In this document: positions 19,722 through 28,068 of the stretch, piece by piece | How positions within the stretch are numbered: the stretch's first letter is position 1 | How the letters are laid out: each line of letters opens with the position of its first letter | NCBI GenBank assembly: GCA_030445745.1 | Contig: JASUTE010000015.1 | Span: forward strand, 1-42,095 | Reading direction: 5' to 3' | DNA length: 42,095 bases | Source: Candidatus Cloacimonadota bacterium | GTDB lineage: Bacteria; Cloacimonadota; Cloacimonadia; Cloacimonadales; TCS61 | The notes under the pieces: generated by a model | Told to the model about the DNA's origin: nothing | Database searches by the model: none | The model's input: the letters and a program-made list of their open reading frames with translations, nothing else | Translations under genes and position numbers: made by a program

Positions 19722-20828
19722 ATGTTTATACCAAGTTCTAAATCAAAGTTGAGTCTGATAATTTTAGCATTAGTTGCAATTGGGTTGTTCGTGTGGGTAG
19801 AAAACAGTCGCATTATAGCCCAAAAACATTATTTTGAACCCAAGTTGAAAGCAGCTGAGCTTATGCAACAGGCTGAAGATGTAATCCGTAGTTACCAGGA
19901 TGAACGTGGTTTTTACATCGATACCGAGAATGATCCTAATGAAACTGCCTTAATAGGCGAAAAAGAAACTCTGATAACCACAGATAGAGGGAGTTTACGT
20001 TCCAAACTAACTACTTTAAATCCCAATTTTGCCGCCATTATCGTACAATATTTCAAAGATGCTGGTCTGAAGAAAGGTGATAAAATAGCAGTTAGTGTAA
20101 CTGGGTCGATGCCAGCTTTGAATATTGCAGTACTAAGTGCAGCAAAAGTTCTGGATTTGGAAGTAGAGATGATTACTTCGGTAGGTGCTTCAATGTTTGG
20201 TGCTACTGATCCTGAATTTACCTGGTTGGATATGGAAACTCTATTGCGAGAAGAAGGTATTTTCCAATATAAAAGTATTGCCGCTTCCATGGGTGGAGGC
20301 CGCGATTTGGGTCGGGGCTTGAATCGTACTGGCCGAGAACTTATTTTACAAGCTATTAAGCGAAATAAAGTACCACTGGTGCAAGAAAATAGTCTGGAAG
20401 CCAACATTAACAAAAAAATGCAAATTTGGCAGCAGGCAGCAGCGGGAAAACCATATAAAATGTATATCAATGTAGGCGGCGGGCTTTCTAGTTTAGGAAA
20501 TTCCATAAACGGCAGATTGTTACAGCCGGGTTACCATAAATATCTAAATATCAAAAATATTCCCTTAAAGGGTACGATGTTCCTATTTGCAGAAAAGGGC
20601 GTTCCTGTGTTGCATCTTTTAGATATCACCAAACTCGCACAGAAGCACAATTTACCATTAGCCCCAGTTCCTTTGCCACAACCTGGTCAGGGCGAAGTTT
20701 TTGCGAGCCCAAAATACAACGTGAATATTGCCATAATTGCACTTGCCATTATGGTTATCTTGATAATTATTATTATTGTTTTCGATAAAAAACAACTGAA
20801 ATTCAAGGAAGATGAATTAGCCCTATGA
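19722..20828 (+). CDS. pgsW: Poly-gamma-glutamate system protein PgsW
   Basis: 368 residues. It has one N-terminal membrane segment (about 10-27), a large presumably periplasmic domain and a C-terminal membrane segment (about 336-355, rich in Ile) with a short basic tail. The central part holds small-residue motifs such as VSVTGSMPALNIAVLSA, SVGASMFGATDP, ASMGGGRDLGRG and INVGGGLSSLGNS. These match the PgsW family that accompanies pgsB-pgsC in bacteria lacking a clear PgsA/CapA. Its molecular role is not established; chain handling in the periplasm is an inference. AAGGAAAAG precedes the start. The stop overlaps the next gene by 4 nt. Confidence 0.85.
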   Translation: MFIPSSKSKLSLIILALVAIGLFVWVENSRIIAQKHYFEPKLKAAELMQQAEDVIRSYQDERGFYIDTENDPNETALIGEKETLITTDRGSLRSKLTTLNPNFAAIIVQYFKDAGLKKGDKIAVSVTGSMPALNIAVLSAAKVLDLEVEMITSVGASMFGATDPEFTWLDMETLLREEGIFQYKSIAASMGGGRDLGRGLNRTGRELILQAIKRNKVPLVQENSLEANINKKMQIWQQAAAGKPYKMYINVGGGLSSLGNSINGRLLQPGYHKYLNIKNIPLKGTMFLFAEKGVPVLHLLDITKLAQKHNLPLAPVPLPQPGQGEVFASPKYNVNIAIIALAIMVILIIIIIVFDKKQLKFKEDELAL

Positions 20829-21685
20829 AAAAGTATTTAATATTTATTTTGCTATTGCTAACAGCTTTGGTTCAAGCTGGCTCGATTACCTTTCACAAGG
20901 ATGCTCAGGAATTTGTTATCCAAAACAAAAAAAGTAATAAAGTAATAAAATATTATCTTTTGGAACCAGACCAGAGTTTGGAATTCCAAACCTTTAATGC
21001 CGATACTTTAGAGGTTTATAGCCGCTGTTTAGATAAACCTTTCCAAAATTATAGCTATATCTTGGAAGCTAAAGGACAAAAAGTGGTTATCCAAAAATCG
21101 GCTCGCACTAGTTCGGTCTCAGAAACTGTAAGTGGTCAAACAATTAGTACTTATAATAAAATAACTTTAGAGGATATTGGCAGTCAAGAGATTAGATTAA
21201 CCAATAATTCCAAGCAAAGACTTATCTTTAAACCAAATTTGAAAAATAGTTCTGCAAGCAAACAAAAAATAGATTATATCTCATTTTCACCCCAAAATTA
21301 TAATAAAACGGCTACGGTGCAGGTGCGAGATAAAAAATATACTTACTATAATTCCGAAGAAATTGAATTTACTGTGGAAGGACCGCTCTATCTGAAGGTT
21401 ATCAGCCGCCTTATCTTCCAAAATACCTTAGTAGATAGCTATAACTATCGTTTCCAGGTTTTTATGGACAACGATCTATTGGGCGAATATAAGGAAAAAG
21501 CCTATAAATCGGATGTAGCTATTCTGCCTGCAGATAAACAGCTAATTCCGTCTTCGGGAGATGTGAATATTATTCGCATTCCCTCTGGCAAACATGATTT
21601 GAAGATATGCGATTCGGATAGTAATAGAGATCTTATCTTCAATTTTTATATTAGTAAAAACGCTGTGAAAGTAGAAAAGCAATGA
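20825..21685 (+). CDS. Unknown exported protein of the poly-gamma-glutamate gene cluster
   Basis: 286 residues with a clean signal peptide (MKKYLIFILLLLTALVQAGS). The mature part is beta-rich and basic, with no membrane segment, lipobox or catalytic motif that I recognise. Segments such as YYNSEEIEFTVEGPLYLKVISR and FQVFMDNDLLGEYKEKAYK suggest a two-part beta-sandwich fold. It overlaps pgsW upstream and the barrel gene downstream by 4 nt each (ATGA type), so the three are probably made in fixed ratio. Place and context suggest a periplasmic partner of poly-gamma-glutamate export or attachment; this is an inference from neighbours only. Confidence 0.6.
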   Translation: MKKYLIFILLLLTALVQAGSITFHKDAQEFVIQNKKSNKVIKYYLLEPDQSLEFQTFNADTLEVYSRCLDKPFQNYSYILEAKGQKVVIQKSARTSSVSETVSGQTISTYNKITLEDIGSQEIRLTNNSKQRLIFKPNLKNSSASKQKIDYISFSPQNYNKTATVQVRDKKYTYYNSEEIEFTVEGPLYLKVISRLIFQNTLVDSYNYRFQVFMDNDLLGEYKEKAYKSDVAILPADKQLIPSSGDVNIIRIPSGKHDLKICDSDSNRDLIFNFYISKNAVKVEKQ

Positions 21686-22680
21686 AAAAGCTGTTGATCT
21701 TAATATTTACTTGCTTACCAATCCTCCTATTTGGTTGGGAAATAGATACAAGTGCTGAGATTATTTATGACAGCAATATTTTAAATTTATCGGAAGATTC
21801 TCTGGACGAGTTCAAGGATAATTTGAAAAATGAAAAATATGATATAGAGACCAGCGATGATTTGATAACTGCTTTTAGATTGGAAGTAAAGAATCAAAAC
21901 TACTTAACCGGTCATACCCAGAATCATAGAGTGCTAATGAAGTATAACAAATATTGGCAAAATTCATTGAAGAACAACTATTATCTGGGCTATGAAATCC
22001 AGCAGTTTTTCTCAAAAAAAATTAACTTGAAAGCAGCTTATTACTATTTTGCCGATATCTACTTGAATAATTATACCAGTAATACTGAAACCAGCGGCGT
22101 TTATCGTCGTTTTACTTATGATAAAAATGTGTGGCAGGCAGAGCTTTTTTACAAGTTTGCCCAGCATTTTTCGGCTGAGTATAAATTTCAATTTTCACAG
22201 TTGTTTCATAATAAATATTTTACCGATTACGATGCTGAAATCTGGGAAAATAGGGTAGAATTACGTTATTATTTACCCCAGAAATTGCGCTTACGCTTTG
22301 CTTATAATTACAAAATTTCTGAGCAACAGCAGCTAAAAACTGAATATGAAGAGAAAGTTGATCCTTCCTATGAAGCCGACATTTATTTTTTAGGAATAAG
22401 GATACCTCTGCATTATCGTGGTGCCTATTTTTATAATAGAACAACTTATGAAACTCGCTTCTATGGTTCTAAATTAGTAAACGATGAATACCACCTTGGC
22501 CGGCAAGATAAAAAGTGGAAGTATGAATCTTTAGTCTCGTTTGATTTAACTAAGACAATTAGAGCAAAATTTTTTTATGAGATTACCAGGCGCTATACGG
22601 ATTCCTACTTTGACTATGTGGAAAATGATAAACAATATGAATCTTATGAGGTTGGCTTCAGCTTATCCACTTCCTTTTAA
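21682..22680 (+). CDS. Predicted outer-membrane beta-barrel of the poly-gamma-glutamate cluster
   Basis: 332 residues with a signal peptide (1-18, ending LLFGW). The mature protein alternates aromatic and polar residues in strand-like blocks of about ten (for example NNYYLGYEIQQFF, LKAAYYYFADIYL, VELRYYLPQKLRLRFAYNY) and ends in an amphipathic strand closing on a terminal Phe (VGFSLSTSF), the classic outer-membrane barrel signal. About 14-16 strands seem possible by eye. It has no TonB box or plug. It is the last gene of the long operon, 4-nt overlapped with the unknown exported protein, and is a natural candidate for the pore or anchor of poly-gamma-glutamate in a diderm cell. I found no named family. 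Confidence 0.65.
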   Translation: MKKLLILIFTCLPILLFGWEIDTSAEIIYDSNILNLSEDSLDEFKDNLKNEKYDIETSDDLITAFRLEVKNQNYLTGHTQNHRVLMKYNKYWQNSLKNNYYLGYEIQQFFSKKINLKAAYYYFADIYLNNYTSNTETSGVYRRFTYDKNVWQAELFYKFAQHFSAEYKFQFSQLFHNKYFTDYDAEIWENRVELRYYLPQKLRLRFAYNYKISEQQQLKTEYEEKVDPSYEADIYFLGIRIPLHYRGAYFYNRTTYETRFYGSKLVNDEYHLGRQDKKWKYESLVSFDLTKTIRAKFFYEITRRYTDSYFDYVENDKQYESYEVGFSLSTSF

Positions 22681-22743
22681 TAAAAATCCTTGCTAATTTA
22701 GTTGGTTTAAAAAAAATTACTTAAAATAAAAAAGGATTTGCAT

Positions 22744-22965
22744 ATGAAGGGTAAAGTTAAATGGTTCAATGAGTTAAAAGGCTATGGTTTTATTATAGGC
22801 GAAGATGATAAAGAATATTTTGTGCATTGGAAATCAATTGTTACCAATTCAGAAAAGGAAAGAAAGTTTTTAACACCAGACGAAGAGGTGGAATTTGATA
22901 CAATGCAAACGGAAAAAGGAATTCAGGCAATAAACGTTCTGAAATTGAATCCAGCTGTCAATTAA
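22744..22965 (+). CDS. Cold-shock domain protein
   Basis: 73 residues from the ATG at 22744 (MKGKVKWFNELKGYGFI). An in-frame TTG at 22738 is less likely because AAAGGA at 22731-22736 is spaced correctly for the ATG. A single OB-fold cold-shock domain fills the protein: RNP1-like KGYGFI, and RNP2 in the form EYFVHW where VFVHF is more usual. It binds single-stranded RNA or DNA and acts as an RNA chaperone in the cytoplasm. It is a stand-alone gene after the long operon, 18 nt before the radical SAM gene, so the two may share a transcript. Confidence 0.92.
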   Translation: MKGKVKWFNELKGYGFIIGEDDKEYFVHWKSIVTNSEKERKFLTPDEEVEFDTMQTEKGIQAINVLKLNPAVN

Positions 22966-22983
22966 CAGCAAGCGAACAGTTTT

Positions 22984-24708
22984 ATGTTCCTTCCTACCAG
23001 TAAAAAAGAAATAACACAGTTAGGTTGGAAGCAACTAGATGTTATCATCGTTACCGGTGATGCCTATATCGACCATCCTGCTTTTGGAGCAGCAATTATT
23101 GGGCGCTATCTGCTTAGTAAAGGCTTCAAGGTAGGCATAATTGCCCAGCCAGATTGGAAAAAGGATCAAGATTTTTTAGCCCTGGGAGAACCCAGGCTTT
23201 TTTTTGGCATTACTGCCGGCAATATGGATTCCATGGTGAATCATTATACAGCCCGTAAGAAAATACGTTCTAACGATGCTTATTCTCCCCAAGATAAAGC
23301 TGGTTTACGGCCAAATAGAGCTAGCATAGTTTATAGCAATAAGATCAAAAAATTATTCAAAAACGTTCCTGTAGTATTAGGTGGTGTAGAAGCCAGCCTG
23401 CGACGTATTCCGCACTACGATTATTGGAGCAATAAAGTACGTAATTCCATTTTATTCGACAGCAAAGCCGATTTGCTGGTGTATGGAATGGGAGAAAGGC
23501 CAATTTTACAGGTAGCGCTTGCTTTAGAAGCTGGTGAAATTCCCCAGAATATAGCTGGAACAACGGTAATAAGTAAGCAAATAGCTTCTGAACCTTATCA
23601 TCTGTTACCAGAATTTCATAGTAAATTTAGCAAACAAGAGTTTTGGCAGTTAAATAAAGAATTTTTGCAAAACTATCGTGATAAAGATCTTTATATGCTG
23701 TTTGCTGGTAGATATTTGAAACATAATAAGCCTGCCGAACCCTTGTCCACAAACGAAATGGATGAAATCTACAACCTTGAGTTTGAAAGAGATTTACATC
23801 CTCAATATAAAAATAAACGGATTACAGCTTTTGAACAGATAAAAACCTCTGTGACTGCTCACAGGGGATGTTTTGGCGGATGTAATTTCTGTGCTATTGG
23901 GCAGCATCAGGGTAAAACAATTAGCTCGCGCAGTGAAAAATCTATTTTAACAGAAGTAGATAAGATAACAAATCAGAAATATTTCCATAAAAATATTTCC
24001 GATATTGGTGGGCCTACAGCTAATATGTATGGAACCTATTGTAAGCTGGGTATAAGTAGAACTTGTACCAGAAATTCATGTTTGATGCCAGAGATTTGTC
24101 CACATTTGCAAACTTCCCAAGCTTCCTATAAAAAACTATTAACTAAAGCTAGAAAAAAGGAAAAAGTACAAAATGTTTTTATTGGTTCTGGCATCAGGTT
24201 CGATCTAGCCTTGCAGGATCAAGATTTTATTAGGCAAATTGCTAAAAACCATACCAGCGGCTTACTAAAATTAGCGCCCGAGCATACAAACGATAGAGTT
24301 CTGCAAAAAATGAATAAACCTAAGTTCAAATACTATCAACAATTCTTAGAGCAGTATATGAAATATAGTCGCCAGTTTGGCAAAAAGCAGTTTGTGGTAC
24401 CGTATATTATTGTTGGTCATCCAGGTGAAACGCTGCAAGATACAATTGAATTAGCGTACTATCTTAAAAAAAATAACATCAGGCTGAAGCAGATACAGCA
24501 GTTTACTCCTACACCTATGACTATTAGCACTTTGATGTATTATACAGGTAAAGATTTACAAAATAGAAAAATATATGTACCTAATGGGCGAGAAATTCGC
24601 CTGATGAAAGCTTTAGTACAGTGGTATAAAACCAAAAATAGGAAATTAATAAGAGAAGCTTTGCAAAAAGCTGGCAGAAATGACCTGACCAAGTTTTTCC
24701 TTGGTTAA
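22984..24708 (+). CDS. ygiQ: YgiQ-family radical SAM protein
   Basis: 574 residues, the usual size for the YgiQ/UPF0313 family. The N-terminal part (about 15-230) carries the B12-binding-like segment DVIIVTGDAYIDHPAFG. The radical SAM core follows with the cluster ligands Cys296, Cys300 and Cys303 in GCFGGCNFC, an atypical-looking but family-standard CX3CX2C. Later landmarks are ISDIGGPTANMYG, GSGIRFDLAL and KLAPEHTNDRVL. The substrate of this family is not established. The ribosome site is weak (AGCGAACAG). It lies 18 nt after the cold-shock gene, and no terminator is seen after it. Confidence 0.92.
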   Translation: MFLPTSKKEITQLGWKQLDVIIVTGDAYIDHPAFGAAIIGRYLLSKGFKVGIIAQPDWKKDQDFLALGEPRLFFGITAGNMDSMVNHYTARKKIRSNDAYSPQDKAGLRPNRASIVYSNKIKKLFKNVPVVLGGVEASLRRIPHYDYWSNKVRNSILFDSKADLLVYGMGERPILQVALALEAGEIPQNIAGTTVISKQIASEPYHLLPEFHSKFSKQEFWQLNKEFLQNYRDKDLYMLFAGRYLKHNKPAEPLSTNEMDEIYNLEFERDLHPQYKNKRITAFEQIKTSVTAHRGCFGGCNFCAIGQHQGKTISSRSEKSILTEVDKITNQKYFHKNISDIGGPTANMYGTYCKLGISRTCTRNSCLMPEICPHLQTSQASYKKLLTKARKKEKVQNVFIGSGIRFDLALQDQDFIRQIAKNHTSGLLKLAPEHTNDRVLQKMNKPKFKYYQQFLEQYMKYSRQFGKKQFVVPYIIVGHPGETLQDTIELAYYLKKNNIRLKQIQQFTPTPMTISTLMYYTGKDLQNRKIYVPNGREIRLMKALVQWYKTKNRKLIREALQKAGRNDLTKFFLG

Positions 24709-24974
24709 TCATCTAAATTTTTGTATATCTCTTTAATTTTCTGGGAGTGTTAATGTTGGGGGTTGTCCCACAGGAGAAAAAAAGATAAGATTATAATTTA
24801 CAAATTTTATACAATGTTTATTTTTGTACTATGATAAAGTTTAGAAAACATGAGCAAGAACAAAATTTAGCCCCACCTCTGCCCCATCCTGAAATAGGTT
24901 GGCATAAACCTAAAACTAAGCAGATGATATTTATGATATTGTATAAACCAGTTCTTACGAGCTTTTAAACTAAA

Positions 24975-25760
24975 ATGCAAATGTTAATATGCGATTGGGA
25001 TGGTACTTTGTACCAAAACAACAGGTTAGAAAAGAAACTCCTGAGACAATTACAAGTATTGGGAGATAGAAATGTAGTGCGGGCAGTAGCCACTGGTAGA
25101 AATTTGTTTTCAGCTAGAAAGGTGATATCTCCCGAATTTCCTATTGATTATCTGATATTTTCCAGTGGAGCCGGAGTAATGAACTGGCCTAAGCAGAAAT
25201 TAATAAAAAAATATTCTCTGCAGCGAACAAAATTATTAAAAGTGGTCAATTATTTGCAGAACGAGAATTTAGATTTTATGGTTCATCGCCAAATTCCCGA
25301 AAACCATTGGTTCTTTTTTCATCGTACAGTTAACCATAATCCCGATTTCGAACGTAGAATGAAGATTTACCAAAAATATCAGATACCAGTAGCTAATTGG
25401 GAAGAAAAGGCATCTCAAGTACTGGCAATAGTTCCCGAAAATCCGGAATATTTCCAAAAATTGAAAAAGCGATTCCCCGATTTAACCATTATTCGTACAA
25501 CTTCTCCCCTAGATGGAAGTTCTTTGTGGATAGAGATATTTCCTAAAAATGTTTCCAAATCGCAAACAGCCAGCTGGCTCAGCAAAAAAATAGGAATAAC
25601 CACCACAATAGCTGTTGGCAATGATTACAACGATGAAGATCTGCTGCATTGGAGTGATAAAAGTTATATAATTTCATCTGCCCCTGAAGTTCTGAAGCAG
25701 AAGTTCACAACCTGCAACACAGTATCCGAAGTAATAAAAAATGAATTTGGAGAGATTTAA
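24975..25760 (+). CDS. HAD-superfamily (Cof/IIB-type) phosphatase
   Basis: 261 residues. Motif I is CDWDGTLY with nucleophile Asp7 and acid Asp9. Motif II is near ATGRN at about 40. The metal-binding motif is AVGNDYNDEDLL with Asp217 and Asp220. The order and the cap of about 100 residues between motifs II and III place it in the Cof/sucrose-phosphatase-like IIB group, acting on small phosphorylated metabolites in the cytoplasm; the substrate cannot be read. An alternative in-frame ATG lies two codons inside (24981). There is no good Shine-Dalgarno sequence before either. It stands alone with 266 nt of gene-free, AT-rich sequence before it, in which I see nothing further. Confidence 0.85.
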   Translation: MQMLICDWDGTLYQNNRLEKKLLRQLQVLGDRNVVRAVATGRNLFSARKVISPEFPIDYLIFSSGAGVMNWPKQKLIKKYSLQRTKLLKVVNYLQNENLDFMVHRQIPENHWFFFHRTVNHNPDFERRMKIYQKYQIPVANWEEKASQVLAIVPENPEYFQKLKKRFPDLTIIRTTSPLDGSSLWIEIFPKNVSKSQTASWLSKKIGITTTIAVGNDYNDEDLLHWSDKSYIISSAPEVLKQKFTTCNTVSEVIKNEFGEI

Positions 25761-25770
25761 TTAAAAAAAC

Positions 25771-25866
25771 TTATTGCTATTAATAATTTTTACAAGCGCT
25801 TGCACTTCTGTTCCAGAACCTCCTAAATCACAGTTAAACCATATAAATTTTCAAAGCATGGCATAA
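25771..25866 (+). pseudogene. Relic of a lipoprotein N-terminus
   Basis: A 31-codon frame reads as a typical lipoprotein leader: a hydrophobic run of Leu/Ile, then TSAC with a lipidation Cys, then TSVPEPPKSQ, and a stop at 25864-25866. There is no ATG; a TTG at 25774 could start it but no ribosome site precedes it. It looks like the first 30 residues of a lost secreted gene. It could be the leader of the oligopeptidase whose other remains lie at 30863-31288, but that link is speculation. Confidence 0.35.
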
Positions 25867-26056
25867 CCCGACAGCACAGCAATGCTTGGATAAAGAATAA
25901 AACCAGAAAAAATTTAACCATGAGCTAAAACCAGGCACAGAGGGAAAAAAAATTAACTTTTACACAGGGAAAAAGGAGACAGATAGCTGATTTTATATCA
26001 AGTGTTGAGACCTCATTCTATTATTAGAAGTAAGGTGTGGGCATCATTAAATTATC

Positions 26057-26081
26057 TTGACAAAAGTATAAAAAATATAAT
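26057..26081 (+). promoter_or_regulatory. Putative promoter of tRNA-Val
   Basis: A consensus TTGACA at 26057-26062 is followed by a consensus TATAAT at 26076-26081, ending 17 nt before the mature tRNA. The spacer is only 13 nt, shorter than the normal 16-18, so the two boxes may not act as a simple pair. Confidence 0.4.
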
Positions 26082-26098
26082 TATTCATATAAAGAAAA

Positions 26099-26172
26099 TG
26101 GCGGTTAGCTCAGTGGTATAGAGCGCCTGCCTTACAAGCAGGAGGTCACTGGTGCGAATCCAGTATCGCCCA
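26099..26172 (+). tRNA. tRNA-Val (anticodon TAC)
   Basis: A complete cloverleaf can be drawn. The acceptor stem pairs 26100-26105 with 26165-26170 (one G-T pair), with a mismatched first pair. The D arm is GCTC...GAGC. The anticodon stem CCTGC/GCAGG surrounds the loop CTTACAA with TAC at 26133-26135, and the T stem ACTGG/CCAGT encloses loop TGCGAAT. The 3' end reads ACCC, so CCA is not fully encoded and must be added by the CCA enzyme. It is followed by a region of accessory character, and tRNA genes are common integration sites. Confidence 0.93.
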
Positions 26173-26233
26173 CCCTTTGTTTCTAGTGAAGATAATTTAA
26201 TTGTTTAGGACAAAAAAACAGCGGAGGTTAGAG

Positions 26234-26863
26234 GTGAACAGGCAACTAAACAAAACGATATTTGCTTATGTTTTGTGCTTGATTTTTATAGTCATCAGTG
26301 CCGTCTGTATGGCAGATAGTTTAGCAATAGAAGAATCTACTTCAAGTGTAGACACTACAAAGTATGAAGAAAGGAGCAGAGATATGGCACTAACAATTAA
26401 AAGTCCGGCATTTGAAAATGGGAAGAAAATCCCTATAAAATACACCTGTGACGGAGAAAGTGTTTCTCCACCACTTTTATGGGAAGGGATTCCTGACAGT
26501 GCAAGAAGTCTTGTCCTGATTAGTGATGATCCTGATGCTCCTATGGGGACATGGGTACATTGGGTTGTCTACGATATTCCGCCGAAAATTACAGAATTCC
26601 CGGAGAATATTCCGACCGTTCAGGATTTAGCCAATCTTGAGGAGCAAAATCTTGGTGGCAAACAAGGGATGAATAGTGGTGGAAAGATCGGATATTATCC
26701 ACCATGTCCGCCCTCTGGTACACATCGCTACTTTTTCAAGCTCTATGCACTTGATGCTATGCTTGAGATAGAGCCAGGAGCCACCAAAAATGAGATTCTG
26801 CAAGCTATGCATGGGCATGTCATAGCCGAGACACAATTAATGGGATTGTATTCTCGTAAATAA
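26234..26863 (+). CDS. PEBP-family (YbhB/YbcL, Raf-kinase-inhibitor-like) protein, probably exported
   Basis: 209 residues from the GTG at 26234, which has GGAGG at 26222-26227 with suitable spacing; an in-frame TTG at 26201 is possible but lacks a ribosome site. The start gives a basic N-terminus and a hydrophobic signal segment (about 8-29, ending CMA). The PEBP domain covers about 51-209, with KYTCDGESVSPPL, the ligand-pocket motif SDDPDAPMGTWVHW (about 97-110) and GTHRYFFKLYALD. The family binds phospholipid head groups or other small anions; the bacterial role is unclear. A second start with its own strong AAGGAG (26371-26376) lies at ATG 26384 and would make a 159-residue cytoplasmic form of standard YbhB length. 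It converges on the butyrate kinase operon. Confidence 0.85.
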   Translation: MNRQLNKTIFAYVLCLIFIVISAVCMADSLAIEESTSSVDTTKYEERSRDMALTIKSPAFENGKKIPIKYTCDGESVSPPLLWEGIPDSARSLVLISDDPDAPMGTWVHWVVYDIPPKITEFPENIPTVQDLANLEEQNLGGKQGMNSGGKIGYYPPCPPSGTHRYFFKLYALDAMLEIEPGATKNEILQAMHGHVIAETQLMGLYSRK

Positions 26864-26947
26864 TTTTATCTGTTTCCAGATTCAATCTGAGTTATCTCTG
26901 GTTTCGAATTATTCCTTGCTTTAAAGCTCTGAAGGCATAAGGAAAGC

Positions 26948-28021
26948 TTAATATATTTTTGCTGATTCTTTGCCTGTGAGTACACGGAGTGTGTTTTCTG
27001 CCAATGCACGCATCTCGTCTGCTCCTGCAAATACAAAAACAGGTGCAATAAATTTTACTCGCTCTTTGATCCAATCCACGAGTAGCTTTACATAGGCAGC
27101 ATTACCAGTAATAATAATCGCCTCCACATCCCCTTTAATCACAGTTGCCATAGCACCTATTTCTTTGGCGATTTGGTATGCCATTGCTTCTAAATAGAAT
27201 TTGGAAATCGTATCATTTTCTTTTTCTATGCTGGCTACAATTTCTTTAAGGTTTCCCGTGCCTAAATATGCTGTGAGTCCGCCTTTTCCTGTTACCAGTT
27301 TTTTGATTTCAGGCTGCGTATATTTACCAGAAAAGCACAGATCAATAAGGTGGTTTACAGGCAACCCTCCACTTCGTTGGGGTGAAAAGGGACCTTCCTG
27401 TATAGCATTGTTTGCGTCAACTATTCTGCCTTTTTTGATTGGGCAGATTGATATACCACTCCCCAGATGTGCAACAATAAGATTTAGCTCTTCTAGTTTT
27501 TTAGCGGTTTCTGAACTATATCGTCTTATCACGCTTTTTATGTTAAGAGTGTGTTGAAGGGCATCACGCGGTATTTGCGGGATTCCAGATACTCTTGCTA
27601 ATGGCTCAAATTCATCCACACTTACAGGGTCAGCGATGTAGGAAGGAACTCCGAATTTGTTTGCTACAGCCATTGCTAATAGTGCACCTATATTAGACAT
27701 ATGCTCGCCAGACATATTTCCCTTTTCTATGTCCTCAACCATTTTGTCATTTACTGCATAAGTTCCGCTTTCCAAAGGCTTGAATAATCCGCCTCTGCCA
27801 ATAACTGCACTTAAGTCTGTGATATTCCATTTGTTGAGCACGACATTAATAACATTAGACCGAAAGTCAATCTGGTCTACAGCACGGTAAGAAAAGCGTG
27901 ATAGTTCTTCTTTACTATGTTCTACCTTTTCTTCTCTGATAAGGTTATCATTTTCAAATAAAGCAATATGGGTGGACATATTACCAGGATTGATTACCAA
28001 TATTTTTAATTTTTTCCCCAT
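26948..28021 (-). CDS. buk: Butyrate kinase paralogue, third gene of a tandem triplet
   Basis: 357 residues, normal for butyrate kinase (ASKHA fold), which converts butyryl phosphate and ADP to butyrate and ATP in the cytoplasm. AGAGGT precedes the start. Family landmarks are present: GRGG (75-78), AHLGSG, GPFSPQRSGGLP and IIITGNAAY. The N-terminal phosphate-binding loop is altered: NPGNMSTH (11-18), where the sister at 29149 has NPGSTSTK, so a Ser and the Lys are changed. HLGSG replaces the more usual HxGGG. It may therefore use another acyl phosphate or be less active. It lies 47 nt after the middle copy on the same strand and ends facing the PEBP gene. Confidence 0.88.
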   Translation of the reverse strand: MGKKLKILVINPGNMSTHIALFENDNLIREEKVEHSKEELSRFSYRAVDQIDFRSNVINVVLNKWNITDLSAVIGRGGLFKPLESGTYAVNDKMVEDIEKGNMSGEHMSNIGALLAMAVANKFGVPSYIADPVSVDEFEPLARVSGIPQIPRDALQHTLNIKSVIRRYSSETAKKLEELNLIVAHLGSGISICPIKKGRIVDANNAIQEGPFSPQRSGGLPVNHLIDLCFSGKYTQPEIKKLVTGKGGLTAYLGTGNLKEIVASIEKENDTISKFYLEAMAYQIAKEIGAMATVIKGDVEAIIITGNAAYVKLLVDWIKERVKFIAPVFVFAGADEMRALAENTLRVLTGKESAKIY

Positions 28022-28068
28022 ACCTGACCTCTAAAACAGTTTAAATTAGATAAATCTATTTGAAACTC

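Larger units (their letters stand above)
25761..26098. other. Gene-free stretch between the HAD gene and tRNA-Val
   Basis: AT-rich with many stops in all frames. It holds the short lipoprotein-like relic at 25771-25866 and the tRNA promoter near its right end. Otherwise I see no gene, no strong repeat and no terminator. Confidence 0.5.

Noticed and set aside
19913-20506. Long open frame on the - strand (about 197 codons)
   Set aside because: It lies wholly opposite pgsW, has low-complexity composition, no ribosome site and no recognisable motifs. It is a by-product of the codon use of pgsW.
24709-24974. Possible small gene or RNA between the radical SAM and HAD genes
   Set aside because: Only short frames broken by stops and no stable hairpin with a T-run; nothing supportable.
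26876-26900. Small hairpin (CAGAT-TCA-ATCTG) between the converging PEBP and butyrate kinase genes
   Set aside because: The stem is only 5 bp and neither strand has a T-run after it, so I do not call it a terminator.
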